Shown: positions 27,680-35,872 of the stretch, one piece after another
Layout of the letters: each line of letters opens with the position of its first letter
Position numbering within the stretch: position 1 is the first letter of the stretch
DNA from: Clostridium senegalense JC122
GTDB taxonomy: Bacteria > Bacillota > Clostridia > Clostridiales > Clostridiaceae
Length of the DNA: 64,000 nt
Direction: 5' to 3'
Assembly (NCBI RefSeq): GCF_000285575.1
Contig: NZ_HE611052.1
Span: 233,154-297,153 of the forward strand
Program-made: the position numbers and the translations under genes
Notes under the pieces: generated by a model
Databases searched by the model: none
Seen by the model: only the letters and a program-made list of their open reading frames with translations
What the model was told of the DNA's origin: nothing

Positions 27680-27807
27680 ACTTACAACCTTCTTTACTAT
27701 TCTTATTTTTCCGTTTAACTCTCTAATTTATTGTATATATTAAACATTTTTATATGTTTAAATACCATTTCATTTTTTAATATTACAAGAAACAATGACC
27801 AATTTAA

Positions 27808-27942
27808 ATTTATTCAATACCTTTAAAATATTTTCATATAAAATGTAATGTTAAATTCCAATTGATTCGAATCATGTCTCATTATTTTAGGTATCCAAAT
27901 TTGGGAATAAATAATTTTTAAAGTTAACTTAGAAACCTATAT
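27808..27942 (+). repeat. Dispersed ~130-bp repeat, copy C
   Basis: The most diverged of the three long copies. CTTTAAAATATTTTCATA, TTAAATTCCAATTGATT, CATGTCTCATTATTTTAGG and the closing AAAGTTAACTTAGAAACC are kept in order and spacing. It fills most of the gap between the Cys-rich gene and tspO. The rest of 27680-28050 shows nothing else. Confidence 0.75.
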
Positions 27943-28050
27943 AACATGTAACTTAAAAATTATGCTTTGTATTATTTAATTGACTAGCACTATATTTTAT
28001 CAAACTTTTTTATAAAATTCAACTCTAAGCAAAAACTAATCTTTTAAGTT

Positions 28051-28548
28051 CTATTTATTTAACTTATATATTTGATAATTTAAAATTAAAGCAAAACTAC
28101 TCCAAATAAGATATGGTAAAAGTAACAAACCAGCGATCTTGTCCTTTTTATAAAATGCTACAGTTGTAAAAATAATAAATATAATCAATATAAATAATTC
28201 TATAAAAGCTAAAAATCTTAAATTAAAATAGAAAAAAATAATTGACCATAACAGGTTTAATGCAAATTGAATTACAAACAATATTATTTCTTTATTTACA
28301 TCATATCCTAATTTACCTAGCATTAATATTCTATAAAAAGCTAGTCCCATCATAAAATATAATATAGGCCAGACAATAGCAAAAACTGTTGGTGGTGGAG
28401 AAAAGCTTGGTTTTACCAATACTTTATAAATTGTCGGTGCATTTCTTGTAACAATACTTATAATTGCAGGAAGTCCTAAAGTAAAAATTAGACTTATTAT
28501 TAAAAGAAAATAGTCTTTTTTACCTTTTACTTTTAAAATAGATTTCAT
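28051..28548 (-). CDS. tspO: TspO/MBR family membrane protein
   Basis: 165 residues with five transmembrane helices and the family signature LVKPSFSPPPTVFAIVWPILYFMMGLAFY, plus the downstream NLLWSIIFFYFNLR block. TspO proteins bind tetrapyrroles and lipids and modulate porphyrin or stress responses. The protein is somewhat poorer in Trp than typical members. The ATG at 28548 follows a GGGGG-containing leader. It stands alone. Confidence 0.92.
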   Translation of the reverse strand: MKSILKVKGKKDYFLLIISLIFTLGLPAIISIVTRNAPTIYKVLVKPSFSPPPTVFAIVWPILYFMMGLAFYRILMLGKLGYDVNKEIILFVIQFALNLLWSIIFFYFNLRFLAFIELFILIIFIIFTTVAFYKKDKIAGLLLLPYLIWSSFALILNYQIYKLNK

Positions 28549-28767
28549 TTTTTACCCCCATTTAATTTATATTTATAGATATTTAAATATAGTAATTATA
28601 TTATGTAATACCTATATGGTATTTATATATTTAACTTCACATATAAATATTCATTTTTTCAAATTATATATTTTTCACATAAATCTTAATTAACTTTTTA
28701 TCTTTAAACTTTTATAAATTAATATAACTAAATTAAATTTTTTTAAATTTATCAATAATTACAGCTA
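28549..28767. other. Gene-free AT-rich spacer (divergent region)
   Basis: Together with the hairpin that follows, this is the shared upstream region of tspO (-) and the symporter gene (+). I could not pick a convincing promoter. Confidence 0.4.
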
Positions 28768-28839
28768 ATAAATAAAATCTATTATAAAAGCAATTATTAT
28801 TTTTATCTTATATTTGTTTTTATAATAGATTTTATTTAT
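28768..28839. promoter_or_regulatory. 22-bp perfect inverted repeat upstream of the symporter gene
   Basis: The left arm 28768-28789 and right arm 28818-28839 are exact complements (core AATCTATTATAAAA / TTTTATAATAGATT) with a 28-nt loop. It lies about 105 bp before the symporter ATG with no gene between. It could be the terminator of an unseen short transcript, an attenuator, or paired operators. Confidence 0.45.
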
Positions 28840-28945
28840 ATATTTGATTTAAAAATATTTATCAAATTAAAAGGTATTTTGGTTTTCTTTGTCTAATTAT
28901 AAATGTGGATAGACAAAGATTTTATACAATGGAGGTTCATTTGTA

Positions 28946-30127
28946 ATGAAAAAATTTTTTAACAGCTTAATTTTTAAGCTAATAGTAGCTGTAGCCATAG
29001 GTCTTTTATTCGGCTTTATGTGTTCTTCACCTACAATCGCAATAATAGTAACTATTAAAAAAATATTATCTCAAATTATTCTATTTACAATCCCACTAAT
29101 TATAATTGGTTTTATTGCTCCTTCTATAGCAAGGTTAAAGTCTAATGCTACAAAACTTTTAGGATATGCTGTTTTAATAGCATATTTATCCTCAGTTGGA
29201 GCAGCAGCATTTTCTGCTATTGCAGGATACACAATAATTCCACATCTCAATATTGTTTCTACTACAGACGGATTACAAAAAATTCCTGAGGTGATATTTA
29301 ATTTAGATATACCTCCAATTATGAGTGTTATGAGTGCACTAGCATTATCAATTCTTGTTGGACTTGCAACAGCATGGACAAAATCCGAAACAGTAGAAAA
29401 ACTTTTAGAAGAGTTTCAAAATATAGTTCTTAGTATTGCTACAAAAGTTGTTATACCTATAATACCTGTTTTTATAGCAACTACTTTTGCACAACTTGCA
29501 TATGAAGGTAGTATTACAAACCATTTACCAGTTTTTATTAAAGTCATAATTATTGTATTAATTGGACATTTTATTTGGCTTGCATTTCTTTATCTTATAG
29601 CTGGGGCTATTTCTAAAACTAACCCACTTAAGGTTGTAAAAAAATATGGTCCAGCATACTTAACTGCTGTAGGTACTATGTCATCTGCTGCAACATTACC
29701 AGTAGCTCTTAAATGTGCTAAATCTACAGAAACATTAAGAGATGATATAACTGATTTTGCTATTCCACTATGTGCTAACATTCACTTATGTGGATCTGTT
29801 TTAACAGAAGTATTCTTTGTACTGACAGTTTCAAAAATTCTTTATGGAAATCTTCCATCATTAGGCAGTATATCATTATTTATAATACTACTTGGAGTAT
29901 TTGCAATAGGTGCACCTGGAGTTCCTGGAGGAACAGTAATGGCATCTTTAGGACTTATAACCAGTGTACTAGGTTTTAATGAAGTAGGTACAGCATTAAT
30001 CCTTACAATATTTGCACTACAAGATAGTTTTGGTACTGCATGTAATATTGTTGGAGATGGTGCTATAGCTTTAATGCTGACAGGTATAGCTGAAAGGAAA
30101 AATTTTAAACCATCTTCTACAGATTAA
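28946..30127 (+). CDS. Dicarboxylate/amino acid:cation symporter (DAACS family)
   Basis: 393 residues, eight TM helices plus two re-entrant loops. The family signatures are present: TVGTMSSAATLPVALKCAK (serine-rich hairpin HP1), IPLCANIHLCGSVL, APGVPGGTVMASLGL (HP2) and ALQDSFGTACNIVGDGAIALM. These bind Na+ or H+ and a dicarboxylic or neutral amino acid such as glutamate, aspartate or serine. The D-x-x-x-T-x-x-N-like site is altered (QDSFGTACNIVGD), so the exact substrate is open. AATGGAGG precedes the ATG at 28946. Confidence 0.92.
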   Translation: MKKFFNSLIFKLIVAVAIGLLFGFMCSSPTIAIIVTIKKILSQIILFTIPLIIIGFIAPSIARLKSNATKLLGYAVLIAYLSSVGAAAFSAIAGYTIIPHLNIVSTTDGLQKIPEVIFNLDIPPIMSVMSALALSILVGLATAWTKSETVEKLLEEFQNIVLSIATKVVIPIIPVFIATTFAQLAYEGSITNHLPVFIKVIIIVLIGHFIWLAFLYLIAGAISKTNPLKVVKKYGPAYLTAVGTMSSAATLPVALKCAKSTETLRDDITDFAIPLCANIHLCGSVLTEVFFVLTVSKILYGNLPSLGSISLFIILLGVFAIGAPGVPGGTVMASLGLITSVLGFNEVGTALILTIFALQDSFGTACNIVGDGAIALMLTGIAERKNFKPSSTD

Positions 30128-30165
30128 TTGCTTTAAATTAAGTAAACTAACCTAATTTAAATATT

Positions 30166-30220
30166 AAAGACTATTACTTATAGCTGATAAATAAAATATC
30201 ACTTTAAAATAATAGTCTTT
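30166..30220 (+). terminator. Terminator of the symporter gene
   Basis: Perfect 11-bp arms AAAGACTATTA / TAATAGTCTTT with a 33-nt loop, followed by TTTTATTTTC. Confidence 0.7.
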
Positions 30221-30353
30221 TTTTATTTTCATAAAATTGCTTTATAAATGTTTAACTTATTTAAATATTTGTAACTTTATATTTTATAAATTATAAAATA
30301 TATTAAAGATAAAAATCATATTACATTGTAAAATATATTTATGGAGGTACTTT

Positions 30354-30659
30354 ATGAAATTTTTAGGTATATTACTTATAATAATTGCATTTGTATATAT
30401 TCTTTATGGTTATCTTGGTCAAAATATGGTTTTAATTTACAACAGATATATTAATCTTTCTTTCAATGACGAAGTATCATTTTTCAAGATACAGTTTTAT
30501 GGATCTATAACAATTTTTATTTTAAATTTTATTCTAGGTGTAATATTAATTAAAGAATTTCTACCTTGGTATTCTATAACTTTATGTCCTTTAATAATAT
30601 ATGGAGTAAATTTTCTTTTAATGTATTATTGTAGATGTAAAAAATATATTTCCTTTTAA
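30354..30659 (+). CDS. Small membrane protein, unknown
   Basis: 101 residues with three hydrophobic segments (about 3-22, 48-68, 74-93) and a short basic C-terminus (CRCKKYISF). No family is recognised. TATGGAGG precedes the ATG at 30354. It is transcribed alone and ends in a very strong bidirectional terminator. Confidence 0.7.
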   Translation: MKFLGILLIIIAFVYILYGYLGQNMVLIYNRYINLSFNDEVSFFKIQFYGSITIFILNFILGVILIKEFLPWYSITLCPLIIYGVNFLLMYYCRCKKYISF

Positions 30660-30700
30660 AAAGTAAAGTGCCTTAAAATTTTTAAGGCACTTTACTTTTT
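30658..30700. terminator. Strong bidirectional terminator
   Basis: Perfect 20-bp arms (core AGTAAAGTGCCTT / AAGGCACTTTACT) with a 3-nt loop and poly-A/poly-T ends on both sides. The stem overlaps the end of the 30354 ORF and abuts the stop of the flavoprotein gene. Confidence 0.9.
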
Positions 30701-31238
30701 ATATTAACTCTTTTCCTATCTTATATATTTCTTCTAATGCCAAAGTGTTATCTTTTACTGGTACATTCTCATCAGTACATACACCATAAACACCTAAAAG
30801 TTCTATTCCTACATAATCAAATATATCTTTAAACATTTTTTCTGTAAGCTCTGGTCCAGAATTTGGCATTGCTCCACCATATGTCATAAGAAGATATGCC
30901 TTTTTGCCCTGCCTATCTTTTTCCTTCAATGCATAAGTTCTATCTATAAAAGTCTTTAACTGTGCAGACATACTCCACCAATAAATAGGTGTTGCAAAAA
31001 CTAAAATATCTGATTGTTTAAAAACATCATATAAATTCACCATATCATCTTTTTGAATACATTCACCTTCTCTTTTACAATAGTTACATGCCCTACAAGG
31101 TGATATTTTATATTCCTGTAAGAATATATTTGCTATAGTTACCTTATGGTTATCACTAATTCCTTTCAAAAATTTATTTAGCAATAAAGCTGTATTTCCG
31201 CTTTTATGTGGACTTCCCATAAATGCTCCAATTTTCAT
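30699..31238 (-). CDS. Iron-sulfur flavodoxin-family NADPH-dependent FMN reductase
   Basis: 179 residues. MKIGAFMGSPHKSGNTALLLN is the phosphate loop of the FMN-reductase/flavodoxin fold, TPIYWWSMSAQLKTFIDR is the second FMN contact, and CRACNYCKREGECIQKDDM is a CxxCxxC-x(n)-C cluster motif of the iron-sulfur flavoprotein (Isf) type. It transfers electrons from ferredoxin or NAD(P)H to an unknown acceptor. The start is ATG 31238 after GGAGG. It lies 37 nt downstream of the isoprenoid-synthase-like gene, probably in the same transcript. Confidence 0.88.
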   Translation of the reverse strand: MKIGAFMGSPHKSGNTALLLNKFLKGISDNHKVTIANIFLQEYKISPCRACNYCKREGECIQKDDMVNLYDVFKQSDILVFATPIYWWSMSAQLKTFIDRTYALKEKDRQGKKAYLLMTYGGAMPNSGPELTEKMFKDIFDYVGIELLGVYGVCTDENVPVKDNTLALEEIYKIGKELI

Positions 31239-31275
31239 AAATAAAATCCTCCAATCCAAAAATAATATATAAAAT

Positions 31276-32505
31276 TTAATATTTATCTATATTTAAATTT
31301 TCTTTTAATTTTTTTACCTTTTTCTTTATATTTACCTCTAACTTATCTATAAATCTGTTAGTAAATGGTACATATTTTTTTATTTCCTTTACATATTTTT
31401 TAGAAAAATATTTTCTATTTTTAATTACAGCAAAAAATATCATCATTAAGCAATTAGTCTTTATAATGTACTTTAATTCATCTTCTTTTTCACAGTTAAA
31501 GCACTCACTTTTATCTAAAAACTCACTTGTAAAATTTATTAGTTTATTTACTATTAAATCTAAGGGATATTTACCCGCTATTTGGCTTATTATTGTCATG
31601 TGATTATTTTCTAAGTCCTCTTCTATATCTTGAATATCATCACAGAGCTGAAGCAAAAATCCGTAACCATATACGAATTCTTCTTGAAGTTCATTTAAAA
31701 CTCCATTTATAAGATATCCATCTGCAAGTACAGACGCCCCACCCTTTTCTATAGATATTCCTAAAATATCATTTTCATAAGGTATACTTTTTTTACTTTG
31801 ATTTATCAAACCTTGTTGTTGTGCATTGAGAATTATAATAAGCGATTCATAAACATTTTTATGTTCTTCTCTTTCAAATACTCTTTCAATTTCTTCTATT
31901 AATTCATAAACTTTATTCTCATGTTCACAAATTCCATTAAGTTTTGCTCCTTCTAATCTTTTTAAAAACCTTTTATTAAAATTAGATTTTTCTTCAATTG
32001 AAATCAAAGGATTGTCCAAATAATTATCTGTATAAGGGTATAACATACTATAACCAAATATAGCTTTTGTAAATTGAACGTTTTGACCGAAAGCTTTTTG
32101 AAGTATATTTACTATCCATAAATTTCGCATAGCTTGACCTATATCTTCAAAAGTTAATTTATCATCAAAAATTTTACAATTCTCAATAAATAATTTCGTA
32201 CTTTCAAAAAACTTTTCATCAATATGATTCTCAATATATTTAGCATTATAAAAATCTACTTTACTTAAAAAATCCTTTATATTCTCCATACACCTATTTT
32301 TCAAATTAGACTTTTCTTCATCATCTTTTGGAAATTCCATCATATTATTTAAAAAATCATCTAAAAATAAATTGAATTCTTTTTCATTTCGCTTTTTATC
32401 AAAATAATCAACATAATCTATATCTAAACATAAATCGCAATTACTTCTCCACCATAGCTCTTTATAAAATAGTTTTAAATCCTTTGCTCTACTGTAAAGG
32501 CACAT
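31276..32505 (-). CDS. Class I isoprenoid-synthase-fold protein, function unknown
   Basis: 409 residues, mostly helical. Two Asp-rich motifs with the spacing of trans-prenyl or terpene synthases are visible: DNYLD at 160-164 (in SMLYPYTDNYLDN) and DDIQD at 289-293 (in GFLLQLCDDIQDIEED), with KGGASVLADGYL between them. The sequence is longer and otherwise unlike FPP synthase (IspA) or octaprenyl synthases, so it may be a terpene cyclase-like or inactive relative. It pairs with a downstream iron-sulfur flavoprotein. The ATG at 32505 has only a weak RBS (GGTGCC), so the start is uncertain. The substrate is unknown. Confidence 0.65.
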   Translation of the reverse strand: MCLYSRAKDLKLFYKELWWRSNCDLCLDIDYVDYFDKKRNEKEFNLFLDDFLNNMMEFPKDDEEKSNLKNRCMENIKDFLSKVDFYNAKYIENHIDEKFFESTKLFIENCKIFDDKLTFEDIGQAMRNLWIVNILQKAFGQNVQFTKAIFGYSMLYPYTDNYLDNPLISIEEKSNFNKRFLKRLEGAKLNGICEHENKVYELIEEIERVFEREEHKNVYESLIIILNAQQQGLINQSKKSIPYENDILGISIEKGGASVLADGYLINGVLNELQEEFVYGYGFLLQLCDDIQDIEEDLENNHMTIISQIAGKYPLDLIVNKLINFTSEFLDKSECFNCEKEDELKYIIKTNCLMMIFFAVIKNRKYFSKKYVKEIKKYVPFTNRFIDKLEVNIKKKVKKLKENLNIDKY

Positions 32506-32688
32506 AATTAAGTGGCACCATCCCTTCTATACATAATCAAATTATATAATATATACCTTACTTAATCAAAATTATCCATTTTAACCATTAAATTAACTTA
32601 ATAAATTTATAAATATAACACAAGATATTATCATAACTATAAAATCTATAATAATTAATTTAAGTATATTTCAAAAGGAGGCGTTTTT

Positions 32689-32844
32689 ATGCCAAAAGAT
32701 AGTCAACCTGATAATAAAGAAGCTAGAATGAGAAAATGTAATTATCAAACACCTATAACTAGCGAAGAAGGTAAAAATAATAATAGAACAGCAAAAAAAC
32801 ATTCTATTAAGAGACAAGGTTTTCAAAGTGATCATATAAACTAA
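32689..32844 (+). CDS. Small basic 51-residue protein
   Basis: The frame MPKDSQPDNKEARMRKCNYQ... ends KRQGFQSDHIN. It is rich in Lys, Asn, Gln and Arg, has one Cys and no hydrophobic segment. A strong AAAGGAGG ribosome-binding site lies 7 nt upstream of the ATG at 32689, and a hairpin terminator follows at 32911-32943, so expression is likely. The composition resembles small clostridial spore or DNA-associated proteins in a general way, but I cannot assign a family. Confidence 0.7.
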   Translation: MPKDSQPDNKEARMRKCNYQTPITSEEGKNNNRTAKKHSIKRQGFQSDHIN

Positions 32845-32910
32845 ACTATTTTATTAAATTATAAACAAATTTATTAATTTGAAATATAACATAGCTCAGT
32901 TAGCACAAAT

Positions 32911-32943
32911 AAAAGTAATCCGTATAAAATATGGATTACTTTT
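32911..32943 (+). terminator. Terminator of the 51-residue ORF
   Basis: Perfect 11-bp arms AAAAGTAATCC / GGATTACTTTT with an 11-nt loop and a TATTTTAT tail. The remainder to 33213 holds nothing but the imperfect hairpin at 33155-33196. Confidence 0.85.
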
Positions 32944-33154
32944 ATTTTATAATAAATCTTATACTTTTATTCAATAGTAATATAACAATCTTATAAATTC
33001 TTTATTAATATAATTTTAGCATGTTGATAAAGAATTAATTTAATATACAGATTACTATTTAATTTATATTTACATAGTTTACTTTTTAAGTAAATAACTT
33101 AATTTAAATTATGTAAACTAATTTATACAATTATTAAATTTTATATTATAAAAT

Positions 33155-33196
33155 GATAAAAATAGTATTACTATGGATTTTAATACTGCTTTTATC
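33155..33196 (-). terminator. Probable terminator of the helicase-exonuclease gene
   Basis: Imperfect stem GATAAAAATAGTATTA / TAATACTGCTTTTATC, 18 nt past the stop at 33214, with TTTTATAATA following on the minus strand. Confidence 0.55.
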
Positions 33197-33213
33197 ACTT
33201 TACCGAACTATAT

Positions 33214-34644
33214 TTAAATTTCTTCTATAAACTCTTTATTTATATATTTTATAAATCTACTTGGAACATATCTATTACTTGAAGTGTTTGTTAAATACAA
33301 CATTTTTTTAGCTCTTGTCATAGCCACATAAAATATTCTTTTTTCTTCTTCAAAATAGTTTTCTTTTATTGATTGATATGATGGAAAATTTGGCTCATAT
33401 AATCCACTTAAAAATACATATTCAAATTCCAACCCCTTTGCTTGATGCACTGTTATTATAGGTATTCTTTTACCCTTTGTCATAAGTCTTTCCATTTCTC
33501 CATTTGATAGCGATGTGATTTGAATAAACTCCATTAATGAATCCTTATGGTTTTTTTCCTTGTTATCTAATTCTTTTGCTATCAAATAAAATTCTCTTAA
33601 GTTATTTATTCTATTAGGTTCTTTTATATATATTTCTTTTATATTAAACTCATTTACCACAAGTGCTACAATATCTTGCGGTCTTAAGCCTTTTGATTTT
33701 TCTATGAAATCAATTAACTTTATACTTATTTCTTCAAAACTTTTTAAATGTTTTAGTATTAAAGATTGTCTTTTCAAAGTTGTAGGAAGAATCTTATCAT
33801 AAATTCCCTTTACTAAAAGTTCCCCAGTGGCTAATATATCATCCATAGCATTATGACTTGGTTTGTGGTTAGTATTAAATGCTTTACTCAATGTTTCCAA
33901 CTTATGATTACACATATTAGGATAAAACCTTCTATATATGTCTAACGTATCATAAACGCCTATAAACTCTACCTCATCTAATTTATTTCTTGAAAGTTCA
34001 CTAGCTAATATGCTTATATCAAATTGAACATTATGTCCAACTATTACAGCCCCTCTAGAAAACTTCAAAAACTCTTTTAATACTTCTATTTTATCATTCC
34101 CATGTTTTTCTAAATATTCATCACTAAATCCATGAACATACTCTGAATCTTTCACAGATTTATTATTTTTTAAAAACCTTTCAAATACTTCTATAGCTTC
34201 CCCTTTATTATTTATTCTTATTGCAGCTATTTGTATTATTTCATCTTCTGTTGTATCAACTCCAGTACTTTCTACGTCAAACACTATTACATTATTTTTT
34301 TCTAGTTCACTATGTAAAAAAATAAACTTATCACCATATTTAAAAGTATTTAAATCTATAAAATCCGATAAACTTATTCCTACTTCTTTATATTCTTTAG
34401 ATTGTATTTCATTTAAAGTTCTCTCACCTATACCTGTTTTTAGTCTTCTTAGTATTCTTGATAAGCTATTATTATCATTTCTATTTACTATCAATTTTAT
34501 AAATGCTAATATGTCTTTTACTTCCTGTCTCCTAAAAAATTTAAATTGATCTATAAGTATAAAATTCACTTCATTTTTCTCTCTTAATGAAGCCATTGCT
34601 AATTGTTGACTTAACTCTATATTATATTTATTGTTTCTTGTCAA
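33214..34644 (-). CDS. DnaQ-like exonuclease plus UvrD C-terminal half (3' part of a split helicase gene)
   Basis: 476 residues in this frame. Residues 118-285 form a complete DEDDh exonuclease: VIVFDVESTG (Asp123, Glu125), VGHNVQFDI (Asp209) and SHNAMDDI (His264 and Asp). They are embedded between UvrD helicase segments: residues 1-110 continue domain 2 (REKNEVNFILIDQFKFFRRQEVKDILAFIKL), and ITVHQAKGLEFEYVFLSGL plus EEEKRIFYVAMTRAKKMLYL near the end are motifs V and VI. So the exonuclease is inserted within the helicase rather than fused at an end. The frame begins at TTG with no RBS; one extra A at 34677-34683 joins it to the upstream half. Confidence 0.85.
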   Translation of the reverse strand: MTRNNKYNIELSQQLAMASLREKNEVNFILIDQFKFFRRQEVKDILAFIKLIVNRNDNNSLSRILRRLKTGIGERTLNEIQSKEYKEVGISLSDFIDLNTFKYGDKFIFLHSELEKNNVIVFDVESTGVDTTEDEIIQIAAIRINNKGEAIEVFERFLKNNKSVKDSEYVHGFSDEYLEKHGNDKIEVLKEFLKFSRGAVIVGHNVQFDISILASELSRNKLDEVEFIGVYDTLDIYRRFYPNMCNHKLETLSKAFNTNHKPSHNAMDDILATGELLVKGIYDKILPTTLKRQSLILKHLKSFEEISIKLIDFIEKSKGLRPQDIVALVVNEFNIKEIYIKEPNRINNLREFYLIAKELDNKEKNHKDSLMEFIQITSLSNGEMERLMTKGKRIPIITVHQAKGLEFEYVFLSGLYEPNFPSYQSIKENYFEEEKRIFYVAMTRAKKMLYLTNTSSNRYVPSRFIKYINKEFIEEI

Positions 34645-34673
34645 AACACAAATTTTAGAAGGATGTTCTTTAT

Positions 34674-35780
34674 TTATTTTTTTATTTCATTCAATATCCA
34701 TTTTGCTTCTTCATTTATATTTTCAGCTTTAAAATATTTTATTTTTTCTCCAACTTCCTTTGAATAAGCTTTAATATCACTAATGCTTGAATTGTCAATT
34801 TTATTATGAAATGCATTTTTTAAATAATTACAAGATGCGTTTGTTAATACTTTTGTTGCTCTATAATTCTTGTCAAAATTAATTTTTAAAGGATTATACT
34901 TTCTTAAATATCTTTCAAATATATTTTCTGGTGTAGATCCTCTCCACTCATAAATTGTTTGAAAACTATCTCCACAAAGCAATATATTATTTTTACTAAA
35001 TATTTTTTCTATTATGCTATATTCTAAAATACTTGTATCTTGAACTTCATCTATATTTATATATTTAAATTTTTCACATATCCTTTCAACTACTTTAGGC
35101 TGATTAAATAATTCTTTCGCCTTAACTATAAGGTCTGTAAAATCTAATCCATGATTACCATATAAAATCCTATTATATGCTTCTACCATATCTTGTCCAT
35201 GCTCTAGGAACTTATCATATATGCTTTGAGAAAATTTATATTTTTCCACCGAAACTCTTTTTAATTTATAAGGCTCTTCAGTTTTCAATATGGATATAAC
35301 ATTTTTATAGTCGTCTACGGAGTTTTCACTATAAACGTTATATATGGCCCTATGCTCTTTTACTAAATTTATAAAATTTTGAAGAGATTGTGTTGGATGA
35401 TTAAAGTAATTTACTTTCTTTATAATTTCTTCACAGTCATTTTCATCATATACTGTAAAATCCGTAAATATATCAGTTCTTTTTTTAGCTTCACTCTTTA
35501 CAATATCAAAACAAAAGCTATGAAAAGTTCTTACAGTAATATTTTGTCCACAGCTCCCCATATTTTCAAGTATTCTATCCTTCATTTCCTTACACGCTTT
35601 ATTTGTAAAGGTAATACATAAAATTTCTTTTGCAGTAGCTTTTTCTTTTTCTATTATATTTGAAATTCTATATGATAATGTATTAGTTTTTCCCGTACCT
35701 GCACCAGCTAAAAGTAATATATTTTTATCTAATGTTTCAATAACTAGTTTTTGTTTTTCATTAAATTTATTTTCATTCAT
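34674..35780 (-). CDS. UvrD/Rep-type helicase N-terminal half (5' part of the same gene)
   Basis: 368 residues: Q-motif FNEKQKLVIE, Walker A LLAGAGTGKTNT (residues 25-32), ITFTNKACKEMKDRI (motif Ia), YINIDEVQDTS (motif II), LCGDSFQTIYEWRGS (motif III), and NYRA (motif IV). This is a superfamily 1A 3'-5' DNA helicase. It stops at 34674 just after an A7 run; the other half continues in the next frame. Joined, the enzyme is ~855 residues, a helicase-exonuclease that could unwind and trim DNA ends. If the break is real, motifs V and VI are lost and the protein is inactive. The ATG at 35780 follows GGGAG. Confidence 0.87.
   Translation of the reverse strand: MNENKFNEKQKLVIETLDKNILLLAGAGTGKTNTLSYRISNIIEKEKATAKEILCITFTNKACKEMKDRILENMGSCGQNITVRTFHSFCFDIVKSEAKKRTDIFTDFTVYDENDCEEIIKKVNYFNHPTQSLQNFINLVKEHRAIYNVYSENSVDDYKNVISILKTEEPYKLKRVSVEKYKFSQSIYDKFLEHGQDMVEAYNRILYGNHGLDFTDLIVKAKELFNQPKVVERICEKFKYINIDEVQDTSILEYSIIEKIFSKNNILLCGDSFQTIYEWRGSTPENIFERYLRKYNPLKINFDKNYRATKVLTNASCNYLKNAFHNKIDNSSISDIKAYSKEVGEKIKYFKAENINEEAKWILNEIKK
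34677..34683 (-). other. Frameshift site in an A7/T7 homopolymer (helicase-exonuclease)
   Basis: Seven T on the plus strand. With eight, the coding strand reads on as I-K-K-I-N-K-E-H-P-S-K-I-C-V-L-T-R-N-N and links both halves with no stop. Confidence 0.85.
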
Positions 35781-35872
35781 AAAATACTCCCTAATTTAAT
35801 TTTTTTAATATTTTTATTGTAACAGAAAACACTTAGCTTTTCATTAAATAAAAAACTGATTTTTTACGTTAA

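Noticed and set aside
32890-32908. CATAGCTCAGTTAGCAC resembles a tRNA D-arm
   Set aside because: No acceptor stem, anticodon arm or T-arm is present around it.
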